The notes under the pieces are model-generated. The model saw only the letters and a program-made list of their open reading frames with translations. It was not told the origin of the DNA and ran no database searches. This document shows positions 1 to 8,649 of a stretch of DNA of 64,000 nt, one piece after another. The stretch's first letter is position 1. Every line of letters begins with the position of its first letter. The DNA is from Ornithinimicrobium sp. INDO-MA30-4 (GTDB taxonomy: Bacteria > Actinomycetota > Actinomycetes > Actinomycetales > Dermatophilaceae): contig NZ_CP091056.1 in assembly GCF_021535045.1 (NCBI RefSeq), positions 868,001-932,000 of the forward strand. Reading direction: 5' to 3'. Position numbers and translations under genes: made by a program.

Positions 1-1051
1 GACCGAATGGAACGGCCAATACCGCGACACCGTGCGCGACTTCTGGCGCGGCGCTCCCGGCTCGCTGGGCGAGTTCGCTTCCCGGATCACCGGCTCATCG
101 GACCTCTATGAGCACTCCGGACGCCGCCCATACGCCTCGATTAACTTCATCACCGCTCACGATGGCTTCCGCTGCGCGACTTGGTTTCTTACAACGAGAA
201 GCACAACGACGCTAACGGCGAGGGTGGCAACGATGGCGAAGAGCACAACCGTTCGTGGAACAGCGGCGCTGAAGGCCCCACCGATGAGGTCGAGGTGCAA
301 GAGCTGCGCCTCAAGCGCCACAAGAACTTCTTGACGACGCTGCTGCTCAGCCAGGGTGTCCCGATGATGCTGCACGGGGACGAGTTGGGCCGCACACCAG
401 CAGGGCAACAACAACGTCTACGCCCAAGACAACGAACTGTCCTGGGTCGATTGGGAGCTCAACGACAGCCAGCAGGAGTTGATGGAGTTCACCACGGACC
501 TCATCCACCTGCGGCGCGACCACCCCGTGTTCCGTCGTCGCCGGTTCTTCGCTGGAGATGCCAGCCACGGTGGTCAGAGCGAACTCGGCGACATCATCTG
601 GTTCAGCCCTAGCTGCAACGAGATGACCGACGACGCGTGGGCCAACAGCCGCAGCTCGATCATGGTGTTCCTCAACGGTCTCGCGATCTCATCGGTTGAT
701 GACAAGGGCCGCCCCGTCGTTGACGATCACTTCTTGCTGATGTTCAACGCCTACCACGAGCCGGTTGAGTTCACGGTGCCTGAGCACATTGGCGCTAACG
801 CCTGGGATGTCGTGTTGACCAGCGACACCGAGATCGAAAAGGGCGAGGTATGGGAGGCAGGCTCCACGCATGTTGTGCCTGCTCGCGCCTCGTTGGTGTT
901 GACGGCTGAGCCCGTTGAGACCGAAGAGCCGCTGATCGGATCGCTGCCGATGTCGAAGCCGGTCAAGGCTAAGGCTGACGGCAAGGTTGAAGCGAACGCC
1001 AAAAAGGCCGCACCGAAGAAGTCGACCAAGGACTCTTCAAGCAAGAAGTAG
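1..1051 (+). CDS. glgX: Glycogen debranching enzyme GlgX, C-terminal part (frameshifted)
   Basis: This is the C-terminal part of a GH13 glycogen debranching enzyme, which hydrolyses alpha-1,6 branches during glycogen breakdown. The N-terminus lies outside the window. The GH13 region IV motif NFITAHDGF is visible near 140-168, followed by the GlgX-typical [14 protein letters not shown] and an [18 protein letters not shown] stretch. Reading it needs two frame changes, a missing base near 170 and an extra base near 400, and homology continues on both sides. The last 30 or so residues form a Lys/Ala/Ser-rich tail outside the catalytic fold. A strong hairpin terminator follows the stop. The identity is secure; the frameshifts are probably sequence errors. 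Confidence 0.9.
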
Positions 1052-1070
1052 CACCTACAACGCGAGAAAA

Positions 1071-1097
1071 CCCCCGACAGTTCAGGACTGTTGGGGG
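1071..1097. terminator. Bidirectional hairpin terminator between glgX and ppk2
   Basis: A 10-bp stem (CCCCCGACAG with CTGTTGGGGG, one G-U type pair) encloses a 7-base loop. It sits between the convergent ends of glgX and the PPK2 gene. A run of A before the stem gives a U-run when read on the minus strand. Confidence 0.8.
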
Positions 1098-1124
1098 TCT
1101 CTCGGGTTAGTGGGATGGCGCGGG

Positions 1125-2008
1125 CTAACTCTTCTTCAGACGAGCCTTCTCTTCGGCAACATCAAAGTCGGCCTTAGGCCAGGCCAAATCCATCTCGCGC
1201 AGGTGCTCCAGCAACAAGCGCTGAACGGCGAGCCGCGCATACCACTTGCGGTCTGCGGGCACGACAAACCACGGAGCCTCATCGGTCGAGGTCTTGTCGA
1301 GCGCCACCTGGTATGCCTCTTGGTAGTCATCCCAGTAGCCACGCTCGGTCACATCACCGGGGTTGTACTTCCAGTGCTTGTCCGGGCGATCCAGGCGCTC
1401 CGTCAGACGCTCCTTTGCTCCTTCTTGGACACGTGCATCATCACCTTGATGATCGTCACGTCGTCTTCGGCCAGACCTGCCTCAAACTCGTTGATGGTCG
1501 TGTAGCGACGGGCCCACTGGGCCTCCGGCACCAGGTCGTGGACACGAACGATCAGCACGTCTTCGTAGTGCGAGCGGTCAAAGACGCCGATCATGCCGGC
1601 CTCAGGCAGGGCGTTGCGGATGCGCCAGAGGAAGGGGTGCTCTTTCTCCTCATCCGTCGGTGCCTTAAACGCCGTCAACTCCACGCCCTGAGGGTCAACC
1701 AGGCCCACCACGTGGCGCATGATGCCGCCCTTGCCAGCGGTATCCATACCCTGGATGACCAGCAGGATCCGCTTATTGCCACCGGTGCGGCCATCAGCGA
1801 ACAACTTCTCCTGCAGGCCATCGAGCTCGTCGTCGAACGCGGCCAGCGCCTTCTTGCCATCCTTCTTTTTGCCATCGAAGTTTGGCTTGGAGCCTGGGTC
1901 GATGTCGCTCAGCGCATCGCCCTCGGTGAAGCGCAAAGCCTCACTGAACGAGATGGCCTTCGACTTCTTTGTCTTCTTGGACTTCTTGTCCTTCTTTGAT
2001 TTGCCCAT
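1125..2008 (-). CDS. ppk2: Polyphosphate kinase 2 family protein (frameshifted)
   Basis: PPK2 enzymes transfer phosphate between polyphosphate and nucleotides. The Walker A motif GMDTAGKGG and the downstream FDRSHYEDVL motif are both present. A very Lys-rich N-terminus (MGKSKKDKKSKK) precedes the fold. The N-terminal three quarters (to about 1405) and the C-terminal part lie in different frames. The C-terminal part, with RGYWDDYQEAY and WFVVPADRKWYARL, is typical of the family, so one base is probably missing near 1405. The rebuilt length of about 295 residues is normal. The start at 2008 is supported by a -10-like CAATAT six bases upstream. The nucleotide preference cannot be told from sequence. 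A second PPK2 lies at 50842-51743. Confidence 0.88.
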
Positions 2009-2053
2009 TTGGACATATTGGCACGCCAGAGGCCGATGAGTCACGATGTGGGC
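2009..2053. promoter_or_regulatory. Divergent leaderless-type promoters
   Basis: The space between the PPK2 gene (minus) and the RibD-like gene (plus) is only 45 bases. Minus strand: CAATAT at 2015-2020, then six bases, then ATG. Plus strand: CACGAT at 2042-2047, then six bases, then ATG at 2054. Neither start has a convincing Shine-Dalgarno sequence at good spacing. Confidence 0.5.
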
Positions 2054-2809
2054 ATGTCATCTGATCGCGCCCCCGCACTAACCCGTGGCCCACTCTCGCA
2101 ACAGGCACTGATGGACCTGTATGCGCCGCCCAAAGACTCGTGGGTGCGCGCCAACTTCGTCAGCACGATGGACGGACGAGCCACCGGGCCCGACGGCCTC
2201 TCTGGCAGCATCAACAGCCCAGGTGACAAGGCTGTTTTCGATGCTCTGCGCGCGTTTAGCGACGTGGTCGTGGTCGCTTCAGGGACGATCCGCGCGGAGG
2301 ACTACACCCGGTTGAACACGCCGGATGAGTGGGTGGAGATGCGCACCGCCGCTGGTCGAGCCGTTCACCCGCCGCTGGTGGTCGTGACCGGGTCGGGCGA
2401 TGTTCCTGATCGTGTCCTCGAGGAAGGGCCGGACTTTGGCGATGTGTTGGTGGCTTTGACGGAGCAGACCAGCCAGGACGCTGTTGACCGACTCACCGCG
2501 CGCATTGGCACGGACAACATCATCGTGGCAGGCAAAGATCGAGTCGATGCTGCCACTCTGTTGGCCAAACTGCGTGAGCGCGGCTGGACTCAGGTGTTGA
2601 CCGAGGGCGGCCCATCGCTGCTGGGCGCCTGGGTCGACTCGGGTGTCATCGACGAGATCGATCTGACGGTCCGGCCATTGGCCCTCGGCGGCGAAGGCCC
2701 CAGCATCTTGACCGGATCGAGCGAGGCGTTGCGTGAAGGGCAACTGCTCAGCGTGCTGAGTGTTGAGCACGACCTGATGTTGCGCTACCAACTGTCCCGC
2801 GACACCTAA
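2054..2809 (+). CDS. Pyrimidine reductase family protein (RibD C-terminal domain-like)
   Basis: The protein of about 250 residues has the dihydrofolate-reductase-like fold of the RibD C-terminal domain. Visible family features are WVRANFVSTMDGRATGPDG near the N-terminus, FDALRAFSDVVVVASGTIRAEDY, LTEGGPSLLGAWVDSGVIDE and a final LRYQL strand. RibD reductases reduce the ribosyl group of a pyrimidine intermediate with NADPH in riboflavin synthesis. No deaminase domain or other rib gene is nearby, so the true substrate is open. An in-frame ATG at 2036 with AGAGG upstream is an alternative start. I prefer 2054 because a -10-like element ends exactly six bases before it. The reading frame is intact. 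Confidence 0.8.
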   Translation: MSSDRAPALTRGPLSQQALMDLYAPPKDSWVRANFVSTMDGRATGPDGLSGSINSPGDKAVFDALRAFSDVVVVASGTIRAEDYTRLNTPDEWVEMRTAAGRAVHPPLVVVTGSGDVPDRVLEEGPDFGDVLVALTEQTSQDAVDRLTARIGTDNIIVAGKDRVDAATLLAKLRERGWTQVLTEGGPSLLGAWVDSGVIDEIDLTVRPLALGGEGPSILTGSSEALREGQLLSVLSVEHDLMLRYQLSRDT

Positions 2810-2849
2810 GCCAGATAGGCTCCCTGCCCGACCGTCCGATGCTTCCTGG

Positions 2850-2896
2850 TGGAGGATTAAGGGCGAAAATCGCCCGTTTTGGCTCCTAATCCTCCA
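2850..2896. repeat. Nested inverted repeat / candidate terminator
   Basis: The outer arms TGGAGGATTA (2850-2859) and TAATCCTCCA (2887-2896) are perfectly complementary. Inside them is a second hairpin, GGGCGA-AAA-TCGCCC (2861-2875), followed by GTTTT. The element sits between two convergent genes, so a terminator role is natural. Its nested build also resembles dispersed REP-like elements. Confidence 0.6.
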
Positions 2897-2977
2897 CTAG
2901 GAGACAGCGTCAACTTTTGCAGCGCCCGAAGCGGCACGCCTGGGCCTGGCAGGTCCCCAAGCGAAGGTGTGCGCCCG

Positions 2978-3379
2978 CTACCCGTCAGGGGTCAGTGAGT
3001 AGATCGTGAGGACTGAGCCGTCGGGGTCGCGAATCCAGGCAACGAGTATGCCGTCTTGCTGGGTTGAGATGCCGTCTTCGTCGAGGGCAAACGGCAGGTC
3101 GTCGTCGCCGAGGAACGGCACGTCGCGTGAACGCAGGTCACGCACCGTGGCGTAGATGTCCTCGACTCTGATTGTCGCAGCCGGCCAACTGGCCGAGCCT
3201 GCGTCGGGGACGTCGGGCAACAGATTGATGAGGGTTCCATAGTCACCGGCGACAGCCCATCCACCTGGTGTCGCAGACCCGGTTAAGCCAAGTTTGTCTT
3301 CGTAAAACGTACGGGCGCGGCTTAGATCGGTGACAGCAATAACGGGGGCAATGTGCAGGGAACTCGGGCGGAGAGTCAT
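2978..3379 (-). CDS. VOC (glyoxalase/bleomycin-resistance) family protein
   Basis: This single-domain protein of about 133 residues belongs to the vicinal oxygen chelate superfamily. It shows the typical opening PVIAVTDLSRARTFYEDKLGL, a paired-repeat layout and the closing IRDPDGSVLTIYSL. Such proteins bind a divalent metal and act as glyoxalases, dioxygenases or antibiotic-binding proteins; the substrate cannot be inferred. An ATG also occurs nine bases upstream at 3388, but AAAGAGGA directly abuts that codon and sits at a proper distance from the ATG at 3379, which is chosen. The frame is intact and the gene stands alone. Confidence 0.8.
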   Translation of the reverse strand: MTLRPSSLHIAPVIAVTDLSRARTFYEDKLGLTGSATPGGWAVAGDYGTLINLLPDVPDAGSASWPAATIRVEDIYATVRDLRSRDVPFLGDDDLPFALDEDGISTQQDGILVAWIRDPDGSVLTIYSLTPDG

Positions 3380-3434
3380 CGGCGGCATTCCTCTTTAGCG
3401 GGAGCGTTGCTGGTGGTGATGCCCTGGCTAGCGA

Positions 3435-4668
3435 CTAGGAGACATGGCCCGAGGCGGCACTGCCCGAGCCCAACAGCGAACGCTGAGAGCCCAAGAAGTC
3501 ACACACGACGCGCTCCCAGCGAGCCGAGTCAACATTCCACTCTCGGCAGTGCAGCGCGTGCTCCCATTCGGCAAACGTCACCAAGTCGGGCCGTTTGTTG
3601 GCCAAAGCTCGCGAGGGCGCACACGGCACGACGTGATCGGCGCTGGAGTGAATGATCAGCATCGGGTGTCGCAACTCCCTGACCTCCGCACCCAGTTCGT
3701 CACACCGATGTCGATCGGCTCAGCGACACCCACCAGTGAACGGCTGAAGTTTTGGCTGAGCAACATCTTGGCGAGGCTGTCGGCAGGCCAGGGCAGCCGA
3801 TTGGTCTGTGCCTGGAAGGTGATCACATCGCCCCAGTCGATCACTGGGCCATCCAGCACGGCAGCGCTGACGTGCCCGGAGAGTTGCGACCGGTCAAGCG
3901 TCTGCAGCACTGTTGCGCCACCCATAGACCAGCCAAACAGGATGATCTCTTTGGCACCCTGAGTCAGCGCATACTTCATCGCCGCTTCAACATCGCGCCA
4001 TTCAGAGAGGCCAAGGTTGTAGCGGCCATCAACGCTTGAGGGTGCCCCGAGGTCATTGCGATACATCGGCGCCAAGATGTTGAAGCCGTCGCCATGCAGC
4101 ACCGGCACGGCGCGCAGCGTCTCTTCCCGACGGGCGCTTCGGCCATGCACCAAGATCGCCCAGGTGCCGTTGTGCTCCGTGACCTCAACCGGCTTGATGT
4201 GCCAGGTCGGCAGACCACCCACCTCGCTGGCAATCAGCACGTTTTCATAATCAAGGCCAAGGGAAGAGCGCGGATCACCAGCGTAGAAATAGGCGTTCCA
4301 GCGCGCCGTTCCGACCTCGACTTCACCCGCGTCAACGCCCAGCAACTCACGGGTCACGCGGTGGTCCTGCATCCGCTTCGATGAGGCATCAGTGCCGACT
4401 ACTTCACCCACGCGGAAGTGCCCGGCTCCCCGATCGGTCCACACGCCATACCGACCGGGAGCTAGCGAGTCTGGGTTTGCCGCAAACGTGACCGTCATGG
4501 CGTCCAAATCGACCGCTGTGATCTCGACGTCGTCTTCTTTTTCGTGCTCAGGCGTGATGATTTTGCGCGCAAAGAAGGTGGCAATCCCCAGGAAGTCACC
4601 GCCGAAACCAGCCCGAGGCCAGCCCCCACCATCGTGGCAATCGCGGTATGCGTCAGCGTGCGCTTCAT
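3435..4668 (-). CDS. Alpha/beta hydrolase (frameshifted)
   Basis: The serine hydrolase core carries the nucleophile elbow GWSMGG, an oxyanion-region WAILVHGR, and a late acid/His pair region (IIHSSADHVVP, then EWEHALHCREW). About 130 residues precede the core, starting with a probable membrane anchor (TAIATMVGAGLGLVSA) and then FFARKIITPE. The frame changes twice, near 4600 between the anchor and FFARKIITPE, and near 3670 before the His-containing end. The start at 4668 overlaps the ligC stop in an ATGA junction, so the two are probably co-transcribed. The substrate is unknown. It resembles actinobacterial membrane-anchored S9-like hydrolases of about 400 residues. Confidence 0.75.
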
Positions 4669-5736
4669 ACGGCAACCTGACTCAAGACCTTGCCCAAATC
4701 AAAGTCGACCGGCTGCTCGAGTTGGTCATAGGTGCACGACTCAGGCTCGCGATCCGGGCGCCAGCGCACGAAGTGTGTCGTGTCTCAAACCGAGCGCCCT
4801 CCATGTAGTCGTAGCGGACTTCAACCACTTGAGTGGGCGCTAGCGGGACAAACGACAGGTCTTTGCCAGCGTTCCAGCGGGAGCCGGCGTTCTTTGTGGC
4901 GTCCGCTCCCCCTCAGAATCTGCGGCCCAGTTCCACGGGTGCTCATCCCACTCGGTCACATGGGCCTGCATCTCTTCAAACAATTCTTTGCGGCGAGCCA
5001 TCGTGAACGAACTAGCGACCCCAACACTGGCCAACTGCCCGCCGGGCTCATAGAGACCCAACAGCAACGATCCAACTGCCTCAGCATCAGCCTTGTGCGG
5101 CCGAAACCCAGCGACAACACAATCCGCGGTGCGCTCATGCTTGATCTTGGTCATCACCCGCTTGTTGGGCTGATAGGTCAGATCGGGAGCCTTAGCCATC
5201 AAGCCATCCAGACCAGCGCCCTCAAAAGTCGTGAACCAGTCGGCAGCCAAATCTTCGTCGCGGGTCAGCGGCGTCACATAGATCGGAGCACCAACCGAGC
5301 CAATGTGCTCTTCCAACAGCGCCCGGCGCACCTCAAACGGCTCACCCATTAAGTCCCGGTCATCCAGGGCTAACAGGTCAAAGGCCACAAAGCTTGCCGG
5401 AGTCTTTTCCGCCAACATCTGCACCCGGCTATCGGCTGGGTGAATCCGCTGCTGCAGGGCCTCAAAGTCGAGGCGATTGGCATCGACATTGGCCAAAATG
5501 ATCTCGCCGTCAACCACGCACCGCCCAGGCAACAAATCTTTGACCGCGGCCACGACTTCGGGGAAATAGCGGGTCAGCGGCTTCTCGTTGCGACTGCCGA
5601 TCACGACGTCATCGCCGTCGCGGAAGATGATGGAGCGAAAGCCATCCCACTTGGGCTCATACATCGCCCCAGCCGGGATCTTCTTTGCTGGTTTGGCCAG
5701 CATCGGCTTGATGGGTTGCTCAATCGGCAGGCTCAC
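4665..5736 (-). CDS. ligC: ATP-dependent DNA ligase LigC (frameshifted)
   Basis: This ATP-dependent DNA ligase of about 357 residues seals nicks through a lysyl-AMP intermediate. The nucleotidyltransferase motif I is EPKWDGFRSI (KxDG). Other visible motifs are CVVDGEII, FVAFDLLALDDRDL, GLDGLMAKAP and TKIKHERTADCVV. The length and the lack of extra domains match mycobacterial LigC rather than multidomain LigD. The OB-fold tail is split by at least two indels (near 4895 and 4780), then continues to LEQPVDFDLGKVLSQVAV. The start is GTG at 5736 with CAGGAT six bases upstream. It lies directly downstream of a PrimC-like polymerase, its usual partner. Confidence 0.88.
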
Positions 5737-5742
5737 GTTCTC

Positions 5743-5748
5743 ATCCTG
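5743..5748 (-). promoter_or_regulatory. Candidate -10 of a leaderless ligC transcript
   Basis: CAGGAT ends six bases before the GTG start of ligC and no Shine-Dalgarno sequence is visible. It would allow ligC transcription apart from the upstream primC gene. Confidence 0.35.
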
Positions 5749-5788
5749 CCTCAGTCGCGGAACGGCGGCGACACCGGACGTGCAACCA

Positions 5789-6826
5789 TCAGTCTTGCTT
5801 CTTGCGGCTGGGCTGCACTCGTCGCGGCTCCCCGGGCATCTTCGGATAGTCGGGCGGGAACGGCATTTCGGTTAGTCCGTTGTCCAGGTCGCGGTCCCAC
5901 CACTTCAGTGGCTCAGTCAGATCTCCGGCACGTCCCTCGGCGTGCAGGTCAGCCCAGGCATCCCCCACCTCATTCAACCGGTCGACTGCGTTGTAAATGC
6001 TGAACCCCTCGGGCGACACGCCGTCCAACTCGTCCCAAGAAACCGGCATCGACACCGGCGCACCGGGCCGCGGTCTTGGACTCCAGGCAGCAGCGAGCGT
6101 CCGGTCTCGACAGGCTTGGTTAAAGTCCAAAAACACTTTGTCGCCGCGCTCTTCCTTCCACCAGGCCGTGGTCGCCACATCGGGCATCGACCGCTCAACT
6201 TCACGGGCAATCGCGATCACCGCGTGCCGGACCTCCAGGAACTCCCAATCCGCCTTAATGGGCGCAAACACATGGAGCCCACGGTTGCCCGTCGTCTTCA
6301 CCATCGGCGTCAGCCCCAGCGGTCGCATCACATTAGCCAATGCACGCGCCACCTTCACGATGTCGCTAAACGGCCGCCCAGGTTGCGGGTCAAGGTCGAG
6401 ACGGATTTCATCCGGATTATCCACATTGCTGGTGCGCACCGGCCACGGGTGAAAGGTCAACGTATTCATCTGCGCAGCCCAAGCGGCCGTGGCGATCTCA
6501 TCAATCACGAGTTGCTTGTGCTGCCGGCCCGAGGGATAGGTCACCATCACCGATCGCGCCCACTCAGGCACACCTCGCGGCGGGTTCTTGGAGTAGAACT
6601 CCTCCCCCTCGATCCCTGTCGGGAAACGCTGCAACGTCACCGGCCGATCCTGCAGCGAACGCATCAACGGCTCACCGACCGCGACAAGATATTTGACGAC
6701 GTCAAGTTTGCTGAGCTCAGGGCCAGACTCTGAGGCGGGATACAGCACCCGATCGGGGCTACTCACCCGAAATTTGCGCTCCGAACCATCAGGGGTCGGG
6801 ATTGGAATCGTCGTCGCACTGGCCAT
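5789..6826 (-). CDS. LigD-type primase-polymerase (PrimC-like)
   Basis: This intact AEP-superfamily primase-polymerase has 345 residues. It shows the LigD polymerase hallmarks: RVLYPASESGPELSKLDVVKYL at the start, the catalytic RLDLDPQPG (DxD), the nucleotide-binding GNRGLHVFAPI, and LDFNQACRDRTLAAAWSPRP near the end. In mycobacteria the equivalent stand-alone protein (Prim-PolC) fills short gaps with ribo- or deoxynucleotides and works with LigC in excision repair. Here ligC follows 52 bases downstream on the same strand, which supports the same pairing. TAGGTT lies six bases upstream of the ATG, suggesting a leaderless message. Confidence 0.9.
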   Translation of the reverse strand: MASATTIPIPTPDGSERKFRVSSPDRVLYPASESGPELSKLDVVKYLVAVGEPLMRSLQDRPVTLQRFPTGIEGEEFYSKNPPRGVPEWARSVMVTYPSGRQHKQLVIDEIATAAWAAQMNTLTFHPWPVRTSNVDNPDEIRLDLDPQPGRPFSDIVKVARALANVMRPLGLTPMVKTTGNRGLHVFAPIKADWEFLEVRHAVIAIAREVERSMPDVATTAWWKEERGDKVFLDFNQACRDRTLAAAWSPRPRPGAPVSMPVSWDELDGVSPEGFSIYNAVDRLNEVGDAWADLHAEGRAGDLTEPLKWWDRDLDNGLTEMPFPPDYPKMPGEPRRVQPSRKKQD

Positions 6827-6832
6827 ACCGGC

Positions 6833-6838
6833 AACCTA
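6833..6838 (-). promoter_or_regulatory. -10 element of primC (leaderless)
   Basis: TAGGTT is followed by six bases and the ATG of primC, with no Shine-Dalgarno sequence. The remaining 220 bases up to the HTH-gene operator hold no gene I can recognise. Confidence 0.5.
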
Positions 6839-7058
6839 CCGCGCACCTACGACAGAGCACTCGCATGCTTATCGGGCGCGATCGTCTTTGGGCCGGCTGA
6901 CCTTGTCGCATCCCTGATCGGCTGGAACGAACAGGTGCTGACGTGTGGGCCGCATGATCTCGTTACACCAACGCACCGAACGCCAATGCCCGCACTCGCA
7001 TCCGCGGCTGGTCCGCACGCTCTGAACTCGTACTTCAGGTGAGTCGGCCCAGCAACGT

Positions 7059-7098
7059 GTAAACCGATGGTTGACAACTGTGTCAACCATCGGTTTAC
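7059..7098. promoter_or_regulatory. Perfect 18-bp inverted repeat operator over the promoter of the HTH gene
   Basis: GTAAACCGATGGTTGACA (7059-7076) and its exact reverse complement (7081-7098) are separated by ACTG. Each arm is itself near-palindromic (GTAAACC-GAT-GGTTGAC), giving four half-sites of consensus GTMAACC. A perfect -35 box, TTGACA (7071-7076), lies inside the first arm. A weak -10, TTTACT (7094-7099), overlaps the second arm at 17-base spacing. The -10 ends six bases before the ATG at 7106. Binding here would block the promoter, so autoregulation by the encoded HTH protein is the simplest reading. Confidence 0.75.
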
Positions 7099-7105
7099 TA
7101 AAGTT

Positions 7106-7672
7106 ATGGAAGCGATTAGGGAAGCGCAACAGGCTCTGGACCGCGCTAAGGATCAGCTGAGAGCAACCGTGCAAGAGGCCCGAGCCCAGGGACAAACCTG
7201 GGCAGCGATCGGGGACGTCTTGGGCATGAGCCGGCAAGCCGCTTTCAAACGATTCGGAGAAGTAACCAACCCGGTCAATGACCAGAAGATTACGGGAGCA
7301 CACATGTCTATCGATCAGATTCGAGGAACAACCGAACAGGTCTTCGACCTCATCAGTGCAGGTGAGTATGACCAACTTGAGCAACTTATCCACCCTCAGG
7401 TCAGAAGCGAACTACCAGCATCGCTGATCGCAGAGACCTGGACCCGGGTCCTGACCGAGGTCGGCGCCAAAGAGTCCTACGTGGACACTCACGTCGTGAT
7501 GCCCGCAGGAGAACGGATTGGGGAAGACGATCAGATCATGGGGACCGTCGTAGGAGTCACCACCCTGAACTGCGAAGCTGGCGAGATAATGGGCCGCGTG
7601 GCCATCGATGACCAGCAGCGAGTGGTGGGCCTCTTGATCGTCCCGCCCGATTACAGCCCGGTGCCCTTCTGA
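7106..7672 (+). CDS. HTH protein with DUF3887/NTF2-like C-terminal domain
   Basis: This 188-residue protein has two parts. Residues 1-30 are a helical, possibly coiled-coil segment ([19 protein letters not shown]). Residues 31-51 form a clear helix-turn-helix, [20 protein letters not shown]. From about residue 67, a DUF3887-like domain ([20 protein letters not shown]) has the look of an NTF2/SnoaL-type ligand or dimer domain. The ATG at 7106 is chosen over an upstream in-frame start at 7067 because the latter lies within the operator. No Shine-Dalgarno is present. I infer an autoregulated one-component regulator; its ligand and targets are unknown. Confidence 0.75.
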   Translation: MEAIREAQQALDRAKDQLRATVQEARAQGQTWAAIGDVLGMSRQAAFKRFGEVTNPVNDQKITGAHMSIDQIRGTTEQVFDLISAGEYDQLEQLIHPQVRSELPASLIAETWTRVLTEVGAKESYVDTHVVMPAGERIGEDDQIMGTVVGVTTLNCEAGEIMGRVAIDDQQRVVGLLIVPPDYSPVPF

Positions 7673-7894
7673 GATGTCACCGGTGAACGGTCAGCCGCCC
7701 CGTTAGGTAAACACCTTCGGTGATGGTGACTGCTCCAGCGACAAGCGGTTCAGTTCGGCGCGGCAGGGTCGTTAGAACGTCAGAGCTTCGCCCCACCGCT
7801 TCGCTAGGACCGGGATCTGTCGGTCGATATTCAGGGGCCAGCCGATGTCGAGGCCGTGCACTGAACTGACTAGCCGCGTGCCGACGACACGGTT

Positions 7895-7900
7895 CAGAAT
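7895..7900 (+). promoter_or_regulatory. Candidate -10 of a leaderless TfoX-like transcript
   Basis: CAGAAT ends six bases before the ATG at 7907 and there is no Shine-Dalgarno sequence. The 230 bases between the HTH-gene stop and this element contain no recognisable gene. Confidence 0.4.
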
Positions 7901-7906
7901 GAGTAC

Positions 7907-8236
7907 ATGGCACACGAAGAACACTTGGCAGTGCGGGTTCGCGACCTTCTCAGCGGTCGGATTGAGGCGGAAAAGAAGATGTTCGGCGGCCTAGCCTTCA
8001 TGGTGGAGGGCCGGATGGCCTGCTGCGTGAGTGGCCAGGGTGGGCTGTTGGTCAAGGTCGGGCGCGATGCGTTCCCCGAGCTGGTCAAGCTCGACCAGAT
8101 CGAACCGATGACAATGGCCGACACAGTCTCGGACTCCTGGGTCCACGTCGGCGACCAAGCCCTGACCGACGAACGCGCCCTGCGCTCGTGGGTCGAACGC
8201 GGTCTCGCCGCGAACCCACCCAAACCTCGTCCGTAG
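7907..8236 (+). CDS. TfoX N-terminal domain-like protein
   Basis: This 109-residue protein matches the TfoX/Sxy N-terminal domain family. It shows the characteristic EKKMFGGLAFMVEGRMACCV, a GGLLVKVG strand and a closing RALRSWVERGLA helix. In gammaproteobacteria Sxy activates competence genes with CRP. In actinobacteria, short single-domain copies like this are common and uncharacterised, so a competence role should not be assumed. The frame is intact. Its neighbours (an HTH regulator, a broken NTF2-like gene and msrB) do not point to a pathway. Confidence 0.75.
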   Translation: MAHEEHLAVRVRDLLSGRIEAEKKMFGGLAFMVEGRMACCVSGQGGLLVKVGRDAFPELVKLDQIEPMTMADTVSDSWVHVGDQALTDERALRSWVERGLAANPPKPRP

Positions 8237-8362
8237 TGTTTCCAAAGGATAGGAAGATCGGACCACGGTGTTGGCTGAGGTGGGAATCCGTGGGTATCGT
8301 CTACGGGCTCGATGATGCAGACCCCGAACTGTTCTATAAGGCAGCGCCCCACTAGCCGATCG

Positions 8363-8640
8363 TTATACGGGCTGAGTCGCAACCCAGTATTTAACGAACT
8401 TGCCGTCAACGATGCGTAACCGGTCGTTGCCGATGAATGACGATTCGCCATCAGGGCCACTTCCTTGCTTCTCCAACGACCAGCCACCATATCGACGTCG
8501 CTGATAGGACCGACCTCAATTTCAAATACGATTGAGTCGAACATCTGCGCTAGTAGTGCCATGGCCTTGAGTAGCCCCTCGACGCCATAAACATCCCGGT
8601 CCGGCAAAACGTTGTGGATTAAATTGTCACAGCACGCTGT
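8363..8640 (-). pseudogene. Truncated, frameshifted SnoaL/NTF2-like protein
   Basis: The residues LPDRDVYGVEGLLKAMALLAQ and, in another frame, NDRLRIVDGKFVKYW match the central and end parts of a SnoaL-like (NTF2-fold) domain. One base is missing near 8467. In addition, the N-terminal third of the fold is absent. The frame upstream of LIHNVLPDRD runs into a stop near 8636 with no ATG, and msrB starts at 8650 on the other strand. Unlike most frameshifted genes here, this one also lacks its N-terminus, so it is probably a true remnant. Confidence 0.55.
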
Positions 8641-8649
8641 TACTCAGAC

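Noticed and set aside
5440..6733. Plus-strand open frames of 187 and 263 codons opposite ligC and primC
   Set aside because: Both ligC and primC motifs are clear on the minus strand; the plus-strand products are Arg/His-rich shadows.
6847..7050. Possible gene remnant between primC and the HTH operator
   Set aside because: One frame gives a protein-like stretch (VFGPADLVASLIGWNEQ) but I cannot match it to any family, and it has no clear start.
7677..7913. A 78-codon minus-strand frame between the HTH and TfoX-like genes
   Set aside because: No similarity, no promoter or ribosome site, and it overlaps the TfoX-like promoter.
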